Source: Dyadobacter sp. CY261 (lineage in GTDB: Bacteria; Bacteroidota; Bacteroidia; Cytophagales; Spirosomataceae). Taken from it: 64,000 nucleotides of DNA. The notes beneath the pieces were generated by a model. It was not told the DNA's origin and did no database searches. It saw only the letters and a program-made list of their open reading frames with translations. Of this stretch, positions 18,869 to 27,628 are shown one piece after another (position 1 is the stretch's first letter; each line of letters begins with the position of its first letter). Both the position numbers and the translations under genes were made by a program. The stretch covers positions 310,001-374,000 of the forward strand of contig NZ_JAKCPW010000001.1 of assembly GCF_021440085.1 (NCBI RefSeq). The letters are read 5' to 3'.

Positions 18869-21800
18869 ATGAAGAAAAACTACAAACTGACAGGCAAGCT
18901 GCGGCTCTGCCTGTTGCTCGCCGGCTTGCTCCTTTGGCAAGCCAGCGCATGGGCCGCCTCCGTCCGCGGCCGGGTCATGTCCGAAAAGAACGACCCGCTT
19001 GTTGGGGTGAATGTGATTGTGAAGGGTACTTCCACAGGTACCAGCACTGATGGCGAGGGCCGTTTCAGCCTCAATGTACCCGATGGCGGCAGTACGCTCA
19101 TTTTCTCGTTCATCGGTTATGTTTCAAAAGAGGTGCCTATCGGTAACGAGTCCGAAATCAATGTGCAGCTCGTAGCGGATACGAAAATCCTGAGCGAGGT
19201 GGTGGTGGTAGGCTATGGCACACAGCGTAAAAGCGATATTACAGGCTCGCTGAGCTCCATTTCTGCTGACCAGTTCAAAGAACAGCCCGTCAACCGCCTG
19301 GATCAGGTACTCCAAGGCCGGGCTGCGGGTGTGCAGGTAACCAACGCGTCGGGCTCGCCGGGCGGCGATGTGCGTATACGCATCAGAGGGGCGAACTCTA
19401 TTAATGGCGATAACAGCCCGCTTTACGTGGTGGATGGCTTTGTGGGTGCAGATTTCAACAATATCAATCCCGACGATATTGCTTCGCTGGAAGTGCTGAA
19501 GGATGCTTCGGCAACGGCCATTTATGGCAGTCGCGGCTCCAATGGCGTCATTATTATTACCACCAAGACTGGTAAAAAAGGCTCGATGCAGGTCAATTTT
19601 GGAGCACGCTTCTCGTCTTCGGAAATATTAAAAAGAATGGATTTGCTCAATGCCGGGGACTATGCCGAGATGGTGAATGCCCGCGCAGCCGCAACCAATT
19701 CCAACCCGGTTTTCACGCAGGCGCAAGTTGATGACTACCGCCGTACGGGCGGTACCGACTGGCAGGATGAAATTTTGCGCAAAGCGGGAGGGCAGGAGTA
19801 CCAGCTCGGGGTTTCAGGTGGTAATGATAAAACCACTTACCTGATTTCGGCCAACTATCTCAAACAAGATGGCATTATCAACAACTCCGATTTTCGCCGC
19901 TATTCCATTCGTTCGAATATCAGCTCGCAGGTTTCCGACAAGTTTTCGGTGCGGCTGAACTTCACGGGCACGCGCCGCGAGAACCACAATACCAGCGGCA
20001 CAGGCGCACGTGGCAGCGCGCTCGGGCAGGCATTCGCATGGGCACCCACCACGCCTGTGTACGACGCCACCGGCAATTATACCTACCGTGACCCCACGGG
20101 CTCGATCTTCGAAAACCCGCTCGCATTGACGACCGACGCCGATTACCGCACCAACCGGAGCATTGTGAACCTGATTGGCGGATTGCGCTACGAATTTATT
20201 CCCGGGCTCGCCCTGGATGTGCAGTATGGGGTAAATTATATCAACCAGCAGGACAAGTCTTATGCCGGTCCGCTTATTTCTTCTTATTTGCCACGCGCAG
20301 GCCGCAGCTCGGGTGAGCAAGTTACGCTGCAAAATACCAACTCGTTGAACTACAAAAAGATATTCGGAAAGCACAGTCTCGACATTATCGGCGTTTTTGA
20401 AACCCAAAAACAGATTGGAGAATCGTTTTACGCGAACGCGACCAACCTGACTTACCCGGCGCAATCCTACAATAACCTGGCACTGGCGGCGTCCAATCTC
20501 ATTGGCTCGGGGTATTCCAAATGGAGTCTGATGTCGTACCTCGGCCGCATTAACTATGCTTTCAACGACCGCTACCTGCTCTCTGCGACGATCCGCCGAG
20601 ACGGGTCTTCCAAATTCCAGGGCGATAACAAGTGGAGCGTGTTCCCGTCGGTGGCTGCGGGCTGGAAGGTTACTGAGGAGGCCTTCATGAAAAGCCAGAA
20701 CGTGTTCAGCAACCTGAAACTACGTGGGAGCTGGGGGCTTACCGGCAACCAGGCCATTAACCCTTACGGAACGCTTTCCAGCTACATTACCAATGTCGAC
20801 GACGCGGGTGTGGCATTCACTTCCGGCTATTTTACCAATGGCATTACCAACGGAATCGTTCTTGGCAACCCGGGCAATCCCGATCTGAAATGGGAAACCA
20901 CGGAGCAGGTGAATGTAGGGATGGATGCAGAAATCCTGCGCGGCAGGGTGTCGCTTTCGGTGGATTACTTTGTCAAAAACACGCGTGATCTGCTTTTGAG
21001 CCAGCCGCTGCCTGCTTATATCGGCGGTAATAATATTCTTAAAAACATCGGAGAGGTGCAAAATAGAGGATGGGAATTTTCGGTGGATGCGGATATTATC
21101 GAGTCGAAAGGATTCCGCTGGAACAGCAGTATCAATGCTACTTTTATCAAAAACAAAGTGGTAAAACTGGCTTCGGCAAGTGATACAATCTTTGCGGCCA
21201 CTGAATTTGTCATGATCCCGGGCCAGCAAATGGCCGCATTCTGGGGCCTCAATTACCTCGGAACGTGGAAAGCTAACGAGGCCGACGAGGCAGCCATTTA
21301 CAAGCAGAAACCCGGCGATGCGCATTATCAGGATCTCAACAATGATAAAGTCGTGGATTCCAAAGATTACCAGGTGATCGGCAACGGCATGCCTAAAACG
21401 ACTTTGGGTTGGAACAACACATTTACCTATAAGGGTTTGTCGCTCAATGTGTTCTTTCAAGGGGTATTTGGTTTTGATAAACTGAATTACACCTACGCGA
21501 ACGGCATAGTGGGCAGTACCGACGTGCGGCAGCCTACGTTCGCCGCGATCAAGGACCGCTACATTCCGGGTGTGAATGAGACCTCGGACATCCCGGCATT
21601 CAGCAGCGCGAAGGAGAATTTCTATACACAATCGACACGCTTTCTTGAAAGAGGAGATTTCCTGAGAATGAAGAACATCAGCCTGGGCTACGACATCCCG
21701 AAAGCGCTTGTGAAGAACGTCGCGGCGATCCGGGTATTCGTAAGTGGTACCAACCTTTTGACGTTCTCGAAATACAAGGGGATCGACCCAGAATCGACTT

Positions 21801-21892
21801 CCAACGGCGTGGGCGACATTGTTCAGAACATCGACCACGCTTCCTACCCCAACTCCAAAACCTACACTTTGGGCCTTAATGTGACATTCTAA
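18869..21892 (+). CDS. SusC/RagA-family TonB-linked outer membrane transporter
   Basis: 1007 aa. A signal peptide ends near SAWAAS. The CarboxypepD-regulatory-like domain (about 31-110) begins RGRVMSEKNDPLVGVNV, followed by the TonB-box-like EVVVVGYG, a plug with LEVLKDASATAIYGSRGSNGVIIITTK, and a barrel ending GLNVTF with the terminal Phe signature. There is no STN domain, so no ECF/anti-sigma link is implied; control by the adjacent LacI is more likely. It is first gene of a five-gene operon with SusD, GH, lyase and esterase. Imports the oligosaccharide made at the surface. Confidence 0.95.
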   Translation: MKKNYKLTGKLRLCLLLAGLLLWQASAWAASVRGRVMSEKNDPLVGVNVIVKGTSTGTSTDGEGRFSLNVPDGGSTLIFSFIGYVSKEVPIGNESEINVQLVADTKILSEVVVVGYGTQRKSDITGSLSSISADQFKEQPVNRLDQVLQGRAAGVQVTNASGSPGGDVRIRIRGANSINGDNSPLYVVDGFVGADFNNINPDDIASLEVLKDASATAIYGSRGSNGVIIITTKTGKKGSMQVNFGARFSSSEILKRMDLLNAGDYAEMVNARAAATNSNPVFTQAQVDDYRRTGGTDWQDEILRKAGGQEYQLGVSGGNDKTTYLISANYLKQDGIINNSDFRRYSIRSNISSQVSDKFSVRLNFTGTRRENHNTSGTGARGSALGQAFAWAPTTPVYDATGNYTYRDPTGSIFENPLALTTDADYRTNRSIVNLIGGLRYEFIPGLALDVQYGVNYINQQDKSYAGPLISSYLPRAGRSSGEQVTLQNTNSLNYKKIFGKHSLDIIGVFETQKQIGESFYANATNLTYPAQSYNNLALAASNLIGSGYSKWSLMSYLGRINYAFNDRYLLSATIRRDGSSKFQGDNKWSVFPSVAAGWKVTEEAFMKSQNVFSNLKLRGSWGLTGNQAINPYGTLSSYITNVDDAGVAFTSGYFTNGITNGIVLGNPGNPDLKWETTEQVNVGMDAEILRGRVSLSVDYFVKNTRDLLLSQPLPAYIGGNNILKNIGEVQNRGWEFSVDADIIESKGFRWNSSINATFIKNKVVKLASASDTIFAATEFVMIPGQQMAAFWGLNYLGTWKANEADEAAIYKQKPGDAHYQDLNNDKVVDSKDYQVIGNGMPKTTLGWNNTFTYKGLSLNVFFQGVFGFDKLNYTYANGIVGSTDVRQPTFAAIKDRYIPGVNETSDIPAFSSAKENFYTQSTRFLERGDFLRMKNISLGYDIPKALVKNVAAIRVFVSGTNLLTFSKYKGIDPESTSNGVGDIVQNIDHASYPNSKTYTLGLNVTF

Positions 21893-21913
21893 CCCATTTA
21901 GATACAAAATATC

Positions 21914-23365
21914 ATGAAAAAGTTAGCTATCATTTTTCTCCTGATCGCGACTGCCGGCTGCAAGGATTTTCTGGAAGAAGATCCCAAAGGACAGGTGGTC
22001 GGCACCAATGCCATTTCCGATATTGCCGGGCTGGAATCGGCCCTAACCGGAAGCTATAAAGGATTGCTCAGAACCTGGGCGCGCGGTTTTCTCACCTCGG
22101 CCATTCAGGGTTATGGAATGGGCGCGGACGATATTTCGACCATTTCGGGCGGTAATAAGGCCGATTTCCGGGAGATAGACCAGTTAAATGTGACTTCGGC
22201 GAACCCGCGGCTGTTCCAGATCTGGAGCGGTTGCTACAAAACCATCCAGGGTGCCAACAATATCATTAATAACTATCAAAATGTGGCGGGCGATCCGGCG
22301 CGCATTAACGCGATCGTCGGCGAAGCGCATTTTCTGAGGGCGCTAGGTTACTATTGGCTAGTGCGGGGTTATGGCAATATTCCGCTCATTACCACAGCCG
22401 ACTTTTCGGAGGATTTATTGACTATTCAAAAAAGTGCCCCGGCGGAGGTTTACAAGCTCATCGAAGCAGATTTGCAAAAAGCGGAAACCCTGCTGCCCGA
22501 CAAAAAACGCGATCCGGGCCGGCCCAACAAAGGTTCTGCCAAAGCAATGCTTGCCGACGTGTATCTCACGGAAGGCGGCTGGCCGATGAAGGATGTTTCC
22601 AAATATCCGCTGGCAGCGGCCAAAGCCAAAGAAGTGATCGATAATAAGGATTTGTATGGTTTCGACCTCGTGCCTGACCTGGCCACATTATGGTCGGGCA
22701 GCGCGTCAGCGACTGGCACCAAAGAGGAGGTTTTTGCATTTCAGACTTCGGAAAACTTCGGCGGTTCTACCAACTCGTTTTATGGCCTGCCCGCCGTCCC
22801 GGGCGATGAAAATGGCTGGGACGATTACCTCGCCGAGATCACATTTTTTAACAATTTTCCGGCCGGGAAACGCAAGGATGTGACATTCCATACTGTTTTC
22901 ACCAAACCCGACGGAAAGAAGGTTCCCTGGCAGCAAAGCCTTGCCAAGCACCCGTATTATGCCAAATTCAGGCTGGCCGACAATACTAAATTCACTTCAT
23001 CCATGCCCGTACACATGATCCGTTACGCACACCTGCTGCTCGTATATGCAGAGGCGCAGGCCCGTACGGATGCAGCACCCAATGCGCAGGCATATGCGGC
23101 CGTGAATGCAGTGCGTAAGCGCGCTGGGTTGGCAGATTTAAGTGGTTTGTCCAAAACAGCATTCATCGACGCCATCGTGGACGAGCGTGCGTGGGAATTT
23201 GCCGGTGAATGGAACCGCTGGTTCGACTTGCTGCGCCTCGAAAAAGTGGCAGAAGCCAATGCAAACAAAGCCGCCGACGACCTCAAACCGATCGGTGACA
23301 TTTCGAAGAGCAATTACTGGTACCCTGCCCCGATCGGCGATGCCAATATCAATCCTAATTTATAG
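21914..23365 (+). CDS. SusD/RagB-family glycan-binding lipoprotein
   Basis: 483 aa. Lipoprotein signal MKKLAIIFLLIATAG-C (Cys16). SusD landmarks: VGEAHFLRALGYYWLVRGYGNIPLI, the MLADVYLT helix and C-terminal RYAHLLLVYAEAQAR plus DERAWEFAGEWNRWFDLLRL. It ends with WYPAPIGDANINPNL, the usual SusD C-terminal pattern. It begins 21 nt after SusC and would form the lid of that transporter. Confidence 0.95.
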   Translation: MKKLAIIFLLIATAGCKDFLEEDPKGQVVGTNAISDIAGLESALTGSYKGLLRTWARGFLTSAIQGYGMGADDISTISGGNKADFREIDQLNVTSANPRLFQIWSGCYKTIQGANNIINNYQNVAGDPARINAIVGEAHFLRALGYYWLVRGYGNIPLITTADFSEDLLTIQKSAPAEVYKLIEADLQKAETLLPDKKRDPGRPNKGSAKAMLADVYLTEGGWPMKDVSKYPLAAAKAKEVIDNKDLYGFDLVPDLATLWSGSASATGTKEEVFAFQTSENFGGSTNSFYGLPAVPGDENGWDDYLAEITFFNNFPAGKRKDVTFHTVFTKPDGKKVPWQQSLAKHPYYAKFRLADNTKFTSSMPVHMIRYAHLLLVYAEAQARTDAAPNAQAYAAVNAVRKRAGLADLSGLSKTAFIDAIVDERAWEFAGEWNRWFDLLRLEKVAEANANKAADDLKPIGDISKSNYWYPAPIGDANINPNL

Positions 23366-23383
23366 TTCACTGTTCACCGTTCT

Positions 23384-25651
23384 ATGATCCGCATTTTTAA
23401 AACGTTTCAGTTTTTATTAATCTTTTTATGTGTTTCAAATGCCGTTTCCACGGCGGCCGTCTCCACGGCGGCCGTCTCCGCCCGAGGTAATGCGGATGCA
23501 CTGACGTGGGAATACTCCCGTGGCGGGCTGGTCCTGAAATGGGACCTGGCCAAAGATAAGGCTGTCCTGTCGCATCGGACCAAAGGTTCGGTGGTGTGGC
23601 AGGGCAGCCTGTTGCCTTCATTTTGGTATGAGAATGCGCAAAAACAAAGGAAGTATTCCAAAGCGGTGGCGCAATCGGCGGTCAATGAGGGCGGTAAGCT
23701 GGTGTTCTCGCTGCAATGGCCGGGCCTGGGTAAGGGACGGCTGGTAGTCGACAGGAATGCGACCGGCTGGCAGTTTACCGAGCTTTCGGTTGACTGGGCG
23801 GCATTTACCCCGAAAATCATTGAAATGTACCTCGGCACGTCAACCGTAGCGAACGGTGCCAATGTGCAGCCTACCTGGGACCGGCCGTTTATGCCCGACT
23901 GGCAGTCGTTTGGTTACTGCGTGCCGGGAGCGAAAGGCGGTACTGTTCAAAGCTACTTTCGGAGCTGGGATTTCGGGCATACTACCATTGCATTGGGCAA
24001 TTTCGGGCCGTCGATGGGGACACCTTACGGCGCCGCATTTCCGAGACCGGTGCTTTTCGCAGGAATGGGTTCGGACGACGGCTGGCTCACGGTGGGCGCG
24101 GGGAGTGTGCCGGATGGCGCCATGTCGCTGAAAATCCAATCGACGCGGGGATGCTTGCAGTTTTTGTACCGCGAGGATCTTTGGGGTGCGCCAAAAGGCA
24201 AAGCCCGCATTTGGAAGGACCTGGCGCGGTTTGCGATCGACACGACCGCGCGAGAGAGTTTTGCGCAGTACTATGCGTCATTTCCGGAAGTTGCAAAGTC
24301 GGCGAGCGGTGAATCGCTGCGGCGGCAAACGGTGTCGATCTGGAACACCTGGGGCATGTGGCGTTTAAAAAAATACCCGATCCGGCCGATCGCCGATTTC
24401 ATGGAGAAAATGCACAACGAGGTAATGGTGCTCGACGATCCCTGGGAATCCTCGCAAGGCTCAGGAGTGCCCGATTTGAAGCGGTTTCCTGATTTTTACA
24501 AAGACATTGAATACATCCGCAAAAAGGGCGTCGAGGTGGGCGTGTGGGAAACCATCGGGTGGATCAAGGACACGGCTGCGTGTGGTTTAAGTAAAAAAGA
24601 TCTGATACTCGACAAAACCGGCAAGCCCTGCATGGCCAACTGGAATTTCGATCCGCAAGGCGATGCCTATTACTGCATGGATTTCAGTTCGGAGAAAACC
24701 CGAAAGTTTCTCTGGGACCGGACTGTCCGCATTATGAAGGAGATTAAACCACGGGTGATCAAGCTGGATTTCGGCTATGGCTTGCCCAGTCCGGATATGG
24801 GCACGCCGCGTGATCCGGCATTGCGGGGTGAGAAACACACATTTGCCTTGATGCAGCAAATCGTGAAGGCAGCCAAAAGCGTCGATCCCGATGTGGTGAT
24901 CATGGGATACGCCATTAGCCCGCTCTGGGTGCCGCTTACCGATCTGGTTTCGCTCGACGATCAGGGTGATCTGTGGTTTGATCTGCACCGCGGGCACCAG
25001 GAATGGAGCGTCTGGGCATCGCTGCTGGCACCATATGGCGTGGCGATCAGTGGATCGTCCTGCTATGACTGGAAACTGGACGACGGCATACTGCTTAACT
25101 CGGCAATCCTGGGCTCACCCGGCGCAGTGCTACCCAGCGAAATGCAAGAGCCGGAACGGTCGACAGCCGGGTTTCAACCCGGCTTGCCCCCCCAACCCCG
25201 GTTTTTAAACCGGCGGCTGGCCATCAATCTCTGGCACCGACGCACGGCCAAGTGGCAGCCGCGCTGGTATAACAGCAACACGGGCAATATGCAAGGCCCG
25301 CCACAGCTGAAATGCTGGGGCAGAGATGAAGAGGGGACCCTCACCGCATTGGTACTTCGAGAACCCGACAATGCTGATCAAACCGTTGAAAACATCCGCT
25401 GGACCGGTAAATGGGCATTGATTTCACAAGATAATGCCCCCATTACGGCCCCGCGCACAGTGGCGGTGATCCCGTTCGCGCCGGGGCAGATCATTATTCC
25501 TATCCAAAACAGACCCAAACAAATCCTGCGACGGAATATCGAAGGTGAGGCTGCTACCGATCGATGGCAATGGCGGGACGGAAAGTTGTCGATTACGGTT
25601 AGCGAGGAAGAGTTTGAGAACATTGCAGGATTTTTAGTTCAAACACAATGA
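23384..25651 (+). CDS. Secreted glycoside hydrolase, TIM-barrel clan GH-D-like
   Basis: 755 aa. A signal peptide is followed by a small VSTAAVSTAAVSARG repeat (residues about 21-35). Residues about 40-290 form an N-terminal beta-sandwich. A TIM barrel begins near NTWGMWRLKK (about 325) and contains VMVLDDPWESSQG, GVWETIGW, and IKLDFGYG, where Asp462 sits like the nucleophile of GH31/GH36/GH27 enzymes; DD at 525-526 is a candidate acid/base. The C-terminus is a beta domain. Exact CAZy family is uncertain. Residues about 593-612 are encoded by an inserted double-palindrome element (25161-25220). The stop overlaps the start of the lyase gene by 4 nt. Probably acts on the PUL glycan in the periplasm. 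Confidence 0.78.
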   Translation: MIRIFKTFQFLLIFLCVSNAVSTAAVSTAAVSARGNADALTWEYSRGGLVLKWDLAKDKAVLSHRTKGSVVWQGSLLPSFWYENAQKQRKYSKAVAQSAVNEGGKLVFSLQWPGLGKGRLVVDRNATGWQFTELSVDWAAFTPKIIEMYLGTSTVANGANVQPTWDRPFMPDWQSFGYCVPGAKGGTVQSYFRSWDFGHTTIALGNFGPSMGTPYGAAFPRPVLFAGMGSDDGWLTVGAGSVPDGAMSLKIQSTRGCLQFLYREDLWGAPKGKARIWKDLARFAIDTTARESFAQYYASFPEVAKSASGESLRRQTVSIWNTWGMWRLKKYPIRPIADFMEKMHNEVMVLDDPWESSQGSGVPDLKRFPDFYKDIEYIRKKGVEVGVWETIGWIKDTAACGLSKKDLILDKTGKPCMANWNFDPQGDAYYCMDFSSEKTRKFLWDRTVRIMKEIKPRVIKLDFGYGLPSPDMGTPRDPALRGEKHTFALMQQIVKAAKSVDPDVVIMGYAISPLWVPLTDLVSLDDQGDLWFDLHRGHQEWSVWASLLAPYGVAISGSSCYDWKLDDGILLNSAILGSPGAVLPSEMQEPERSTAGFQPGLPPQPRFLNRRLAINLWHRRTAKWQPRWYNSNTGNMQGPPQLKCWGRDEEGTLTALVLREPDNADQTVENIRWTGKWALISQDNAPITAPRTVAVIPFAPGQIIIPIQNRPKQILRRNIEGEAATDRWQWRDGKLSITVSEEEFENIAGFLVQTQ
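23441..23485 (+). repeat. 15-bp tandem repeat in the signal-peptide region
   Basis: The unit GCCGTCTCCACGGCG occurs twice (23441-23455 with one change, 23456-23470) plus a partial third copy. It encodes the VSTAA repeats just after the hydrophobic core, near the cleavage site. Such repeats can change copy number by slippage without a frameshift. Confidence 0.7.
25161..25220. repeat. Double-palindrome element inserted in frame in the GH gene
   Basis: Two adjacent hairpins: AGCCGGGTT-TC-AACCCGGCT (25165-25184) and CCGGTTT-TT-AAACCGG (25198-25213), joined by a C-rich spacer, with outer AGCC/GGCT ends (25165/25218). The element adds about 20 Pro/Arg/Gly-rich residues (593-612) without breaking the frame. 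It looks like a REP-type mobile palindrome caught in a coding sequence. No second copy is visible in this window. Confidence 0.7.
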
Positions 25652-27612
25652 TTTACTCAACGAAGCATTTACTAACGTTCGCAATTGTACTGTTCTTAGC
25701 TACGTCCGGTGCGTCGGCACAACCATTCAACCGGAATTTTATGGCGAAGTTCAGCCAGGGCGACATTGCCGCATCATTGATTCCGAGAGACCAATGGAGG
25801 CCATTTCCCAGAGCAAAAGCGGAATGGGAGCGGACGGTCCCCGAAGCCACCCGACAATTGTTGCTCGCAGAGGCGGAGCAGTATTTGAACAAGCCGTTCG
25901 CAGCATTGCCTGCATCCCTGATTCTCGAATACCAGCGCAGCGGCAATCGCACAGCTTATGAAGACGTTTCGTTTGCCAAGCGCGAGCAACTTTTTGCATT
26001 GGTGCTCGGGGAGACGCTCGAACAGAAAGGCCGGTTTTTGCCCGACATCGTGAACGGCATCTGGTCGACCTGTGAGGAAAGTTACTGGGGCATCCCCGCG
26101 CACTTGTATATGCAACGCGCCGGTGCGGGTATGCCCGATGTGCAGGACCCGTCAGTGGATATTTTTGCCGTGGAGGCATCGACGTTGCTTGCATTGACCG
26201 ATTATTTCCTTGGTGAAAAGCTCGACAGCATTTCGCCATTGCTGCGAAAGCGCATTTACCACGAAGTCGACCGCCGCATTCTTACGCCGATGGAAAGTAG
26301 CAGCGCAGGTTACTGGTATATGCAAAAAGGCAGCAAAGCAGCACCCGTCAATAACTGGAATCCGTGGGTAGTGAGCTGCTGGATGGCCTCGCTGCTGCTC
26401 GTAGAGCCCGATCAGCAGCGACGCGTGCGGGAATTGCAGCATGCCATGCTAACCCTCGATAACTATTTGAACTGGCTGGGCGAAGACGGTGCCATCGACG
26501 AAGGCCCGAGCTACTGGTCGGGCGCGATAGGGCGCCTTTTCGATGCGTTGAATGTGCTGGAAAGCGCGTCGGGCGGGAAGTTGCAGATCTATGACCAGCC
26601 ACTGGTGCAAATGGCCGAATCTTACATTTACAAGGTACATATTGCCGGTAACTACTTTATCAATACCGCGGATGCTTCGCCGACGATCAATCAGGATGGT
26701 CTGTTGCTCTACCGCATTGGCCGCTCGGTAAATGATACGACGATGCGGCAATTCGGGAGCTGGGCTTATCACTATCTCAATAAGGCCGAAAGGAATCCTG
26801 TACAAAAGGATTTTTCCAAAACCCGCCGGTTATGGAACCTGCTGGCGATCCGGGATTGCGCCGCAGAGAAGGGCGAATCTGCAGAACCCGCCGAGGTATG
26901 GCTCCCCGGCATTCAACTAATGGCCTCACGAACGCCAGAGGGGCTATTTGTGGCTTCGCACGGTGGGCATAATGCCGAAAGCCATAATCATAACGACGTG
27001 GGCGATGTCGTGCTGTATGCCGGTGGCGAGCCGGTCGTGATCGATGTAGGTTTTGGGACTTATACTGCGAAGACGTTCTCCAAAGAGCGTTACACGCTAT
27101 GGTATAATAATTCAGCTTATCACAACCTGCCCGTTATCAATGGGTTTGCGCAGGAAGCAGGAGCGCATTATGAAGCGAGGGAAGTCGCATACCGCAAGTC
27201 TGCCAAGGTTAGCAGTCTGGAAATGGATATCGCAGCCGCCTATCCGGCAGAAGCCGGTATTTTGGCCTGGAAGCGGAATGTCAGTTTAGATAAATCCAGC
27301 AACAAACTCATCATCAATGATCAATACAATATTCAAGAAGTGACCAAACCGCTGACGCAGACTTTTATGACAGTCTGTAATGCACAGATCGATCAACCCG
27401 GCCGGGTGACGTTTGAAATACCCAACCAGAAACCCGTGACGCTGCATTACGACCCGGCCTTCTGGCAACTAACCAAGGAACAAATGCCCACCGATGCTCC
27501 CGACGAGAAGCGCTTGGCCGACAACTGGGGGCACAGGCCGGTGTGGCGCATCTTGCTGACAGCCCGAAACCGCAAGAAATCCGGCACGATCCGGTACATT
27601 TTTCAACAGTAG
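25648..27612 (+). CDS. Secreted heparinase II/III-family polysaccharide lyase
   Basis: 654 aa with a signal peptide (ending GASAQP). The N-terminal half is an alpha/alpha toroid (about 60-400; EESYWGIPAHLY, VNNWNPWVVSCWM, DEGPSYWSGA). The C-terminal anti-parallel beta part begins at HGGHNAESHNHNDVGDVVLYAGGEPVVIDVG, the hallmark of Hepar_II_III proteins, with His446 and His448 as likely metal/active-site residues. Family members cleave uronic-acid-containing glycans by beta-elimination (heparin, heparan, alginate, other uronates), so the PUL substrate probably contains uronic acid; the PL family cannot be fixed by eye. It overlaps the GH stop by 4 nt and is followed after 16 nt by an esterase. 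Confidence 0.9.
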   Translation: MIYSTKHLLTFAIVLFLATSGASAQPFNRNFMAKFSQGDIAASLIPRDQWRPFPRAKAEWERTVPEATRQLLLAEAEQYLNKPFAALPASLILEYQRSGNRTAYEDVSFAKREQLFALVLGETLEQKGRFLPDIVNGIWSTCEESYWGIPAHLYMQRAGAGMPDVQDPSVDIFAVEASTLLALTDYFLGEKLDSISPLLRKRIYHEVDRRILTPMESSSAGYWYMQKGSKAAPVNNWNPWVVSCWMASLLLVEPDQQRRVRELQHAMLTLDNYLNWLGEDGAIDEGPSYWSGAIGRLFDALNVLESASGGKLQIYDQPLVQMAESYIYKVHIAGNYFINTADASPTINQDGLLLYRIGRSVNDTTMRQFGSWAYHYLNKAERNPVQKDFSKTRRLWNLLAIRDCAAEKGESAEPAEVWLPGIQLMASRTPEGLFVASHGGHNAESHNHNDVGDVVLYAGGEPVVIDVGFGTYTAKTFSKERYTLWYNNSAYHNLPVINGFAQEAGAHYEAREVAYRKSAKVSSLEMDIAAAYPAEAGILAWKRNVSLDKSSNKLIINDQYNIQEVTKPLTQTFMTVCNAQIDQPGRVTFEIPNQKPVTLHYDPAFWQLTKEQMPTDAPDEKRLADNWGHRPVWRILLTARNRKKSGTIRYIFQQ

Positions 27613-27628
27613 CATCACTCCAATCACC

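Noticed and set aside
20720..21907. 395-aa open frame on the minus strand inside SusC
   Set aside because: Antisense shadow of the SusC barrel region; no start context and no domain pattern.
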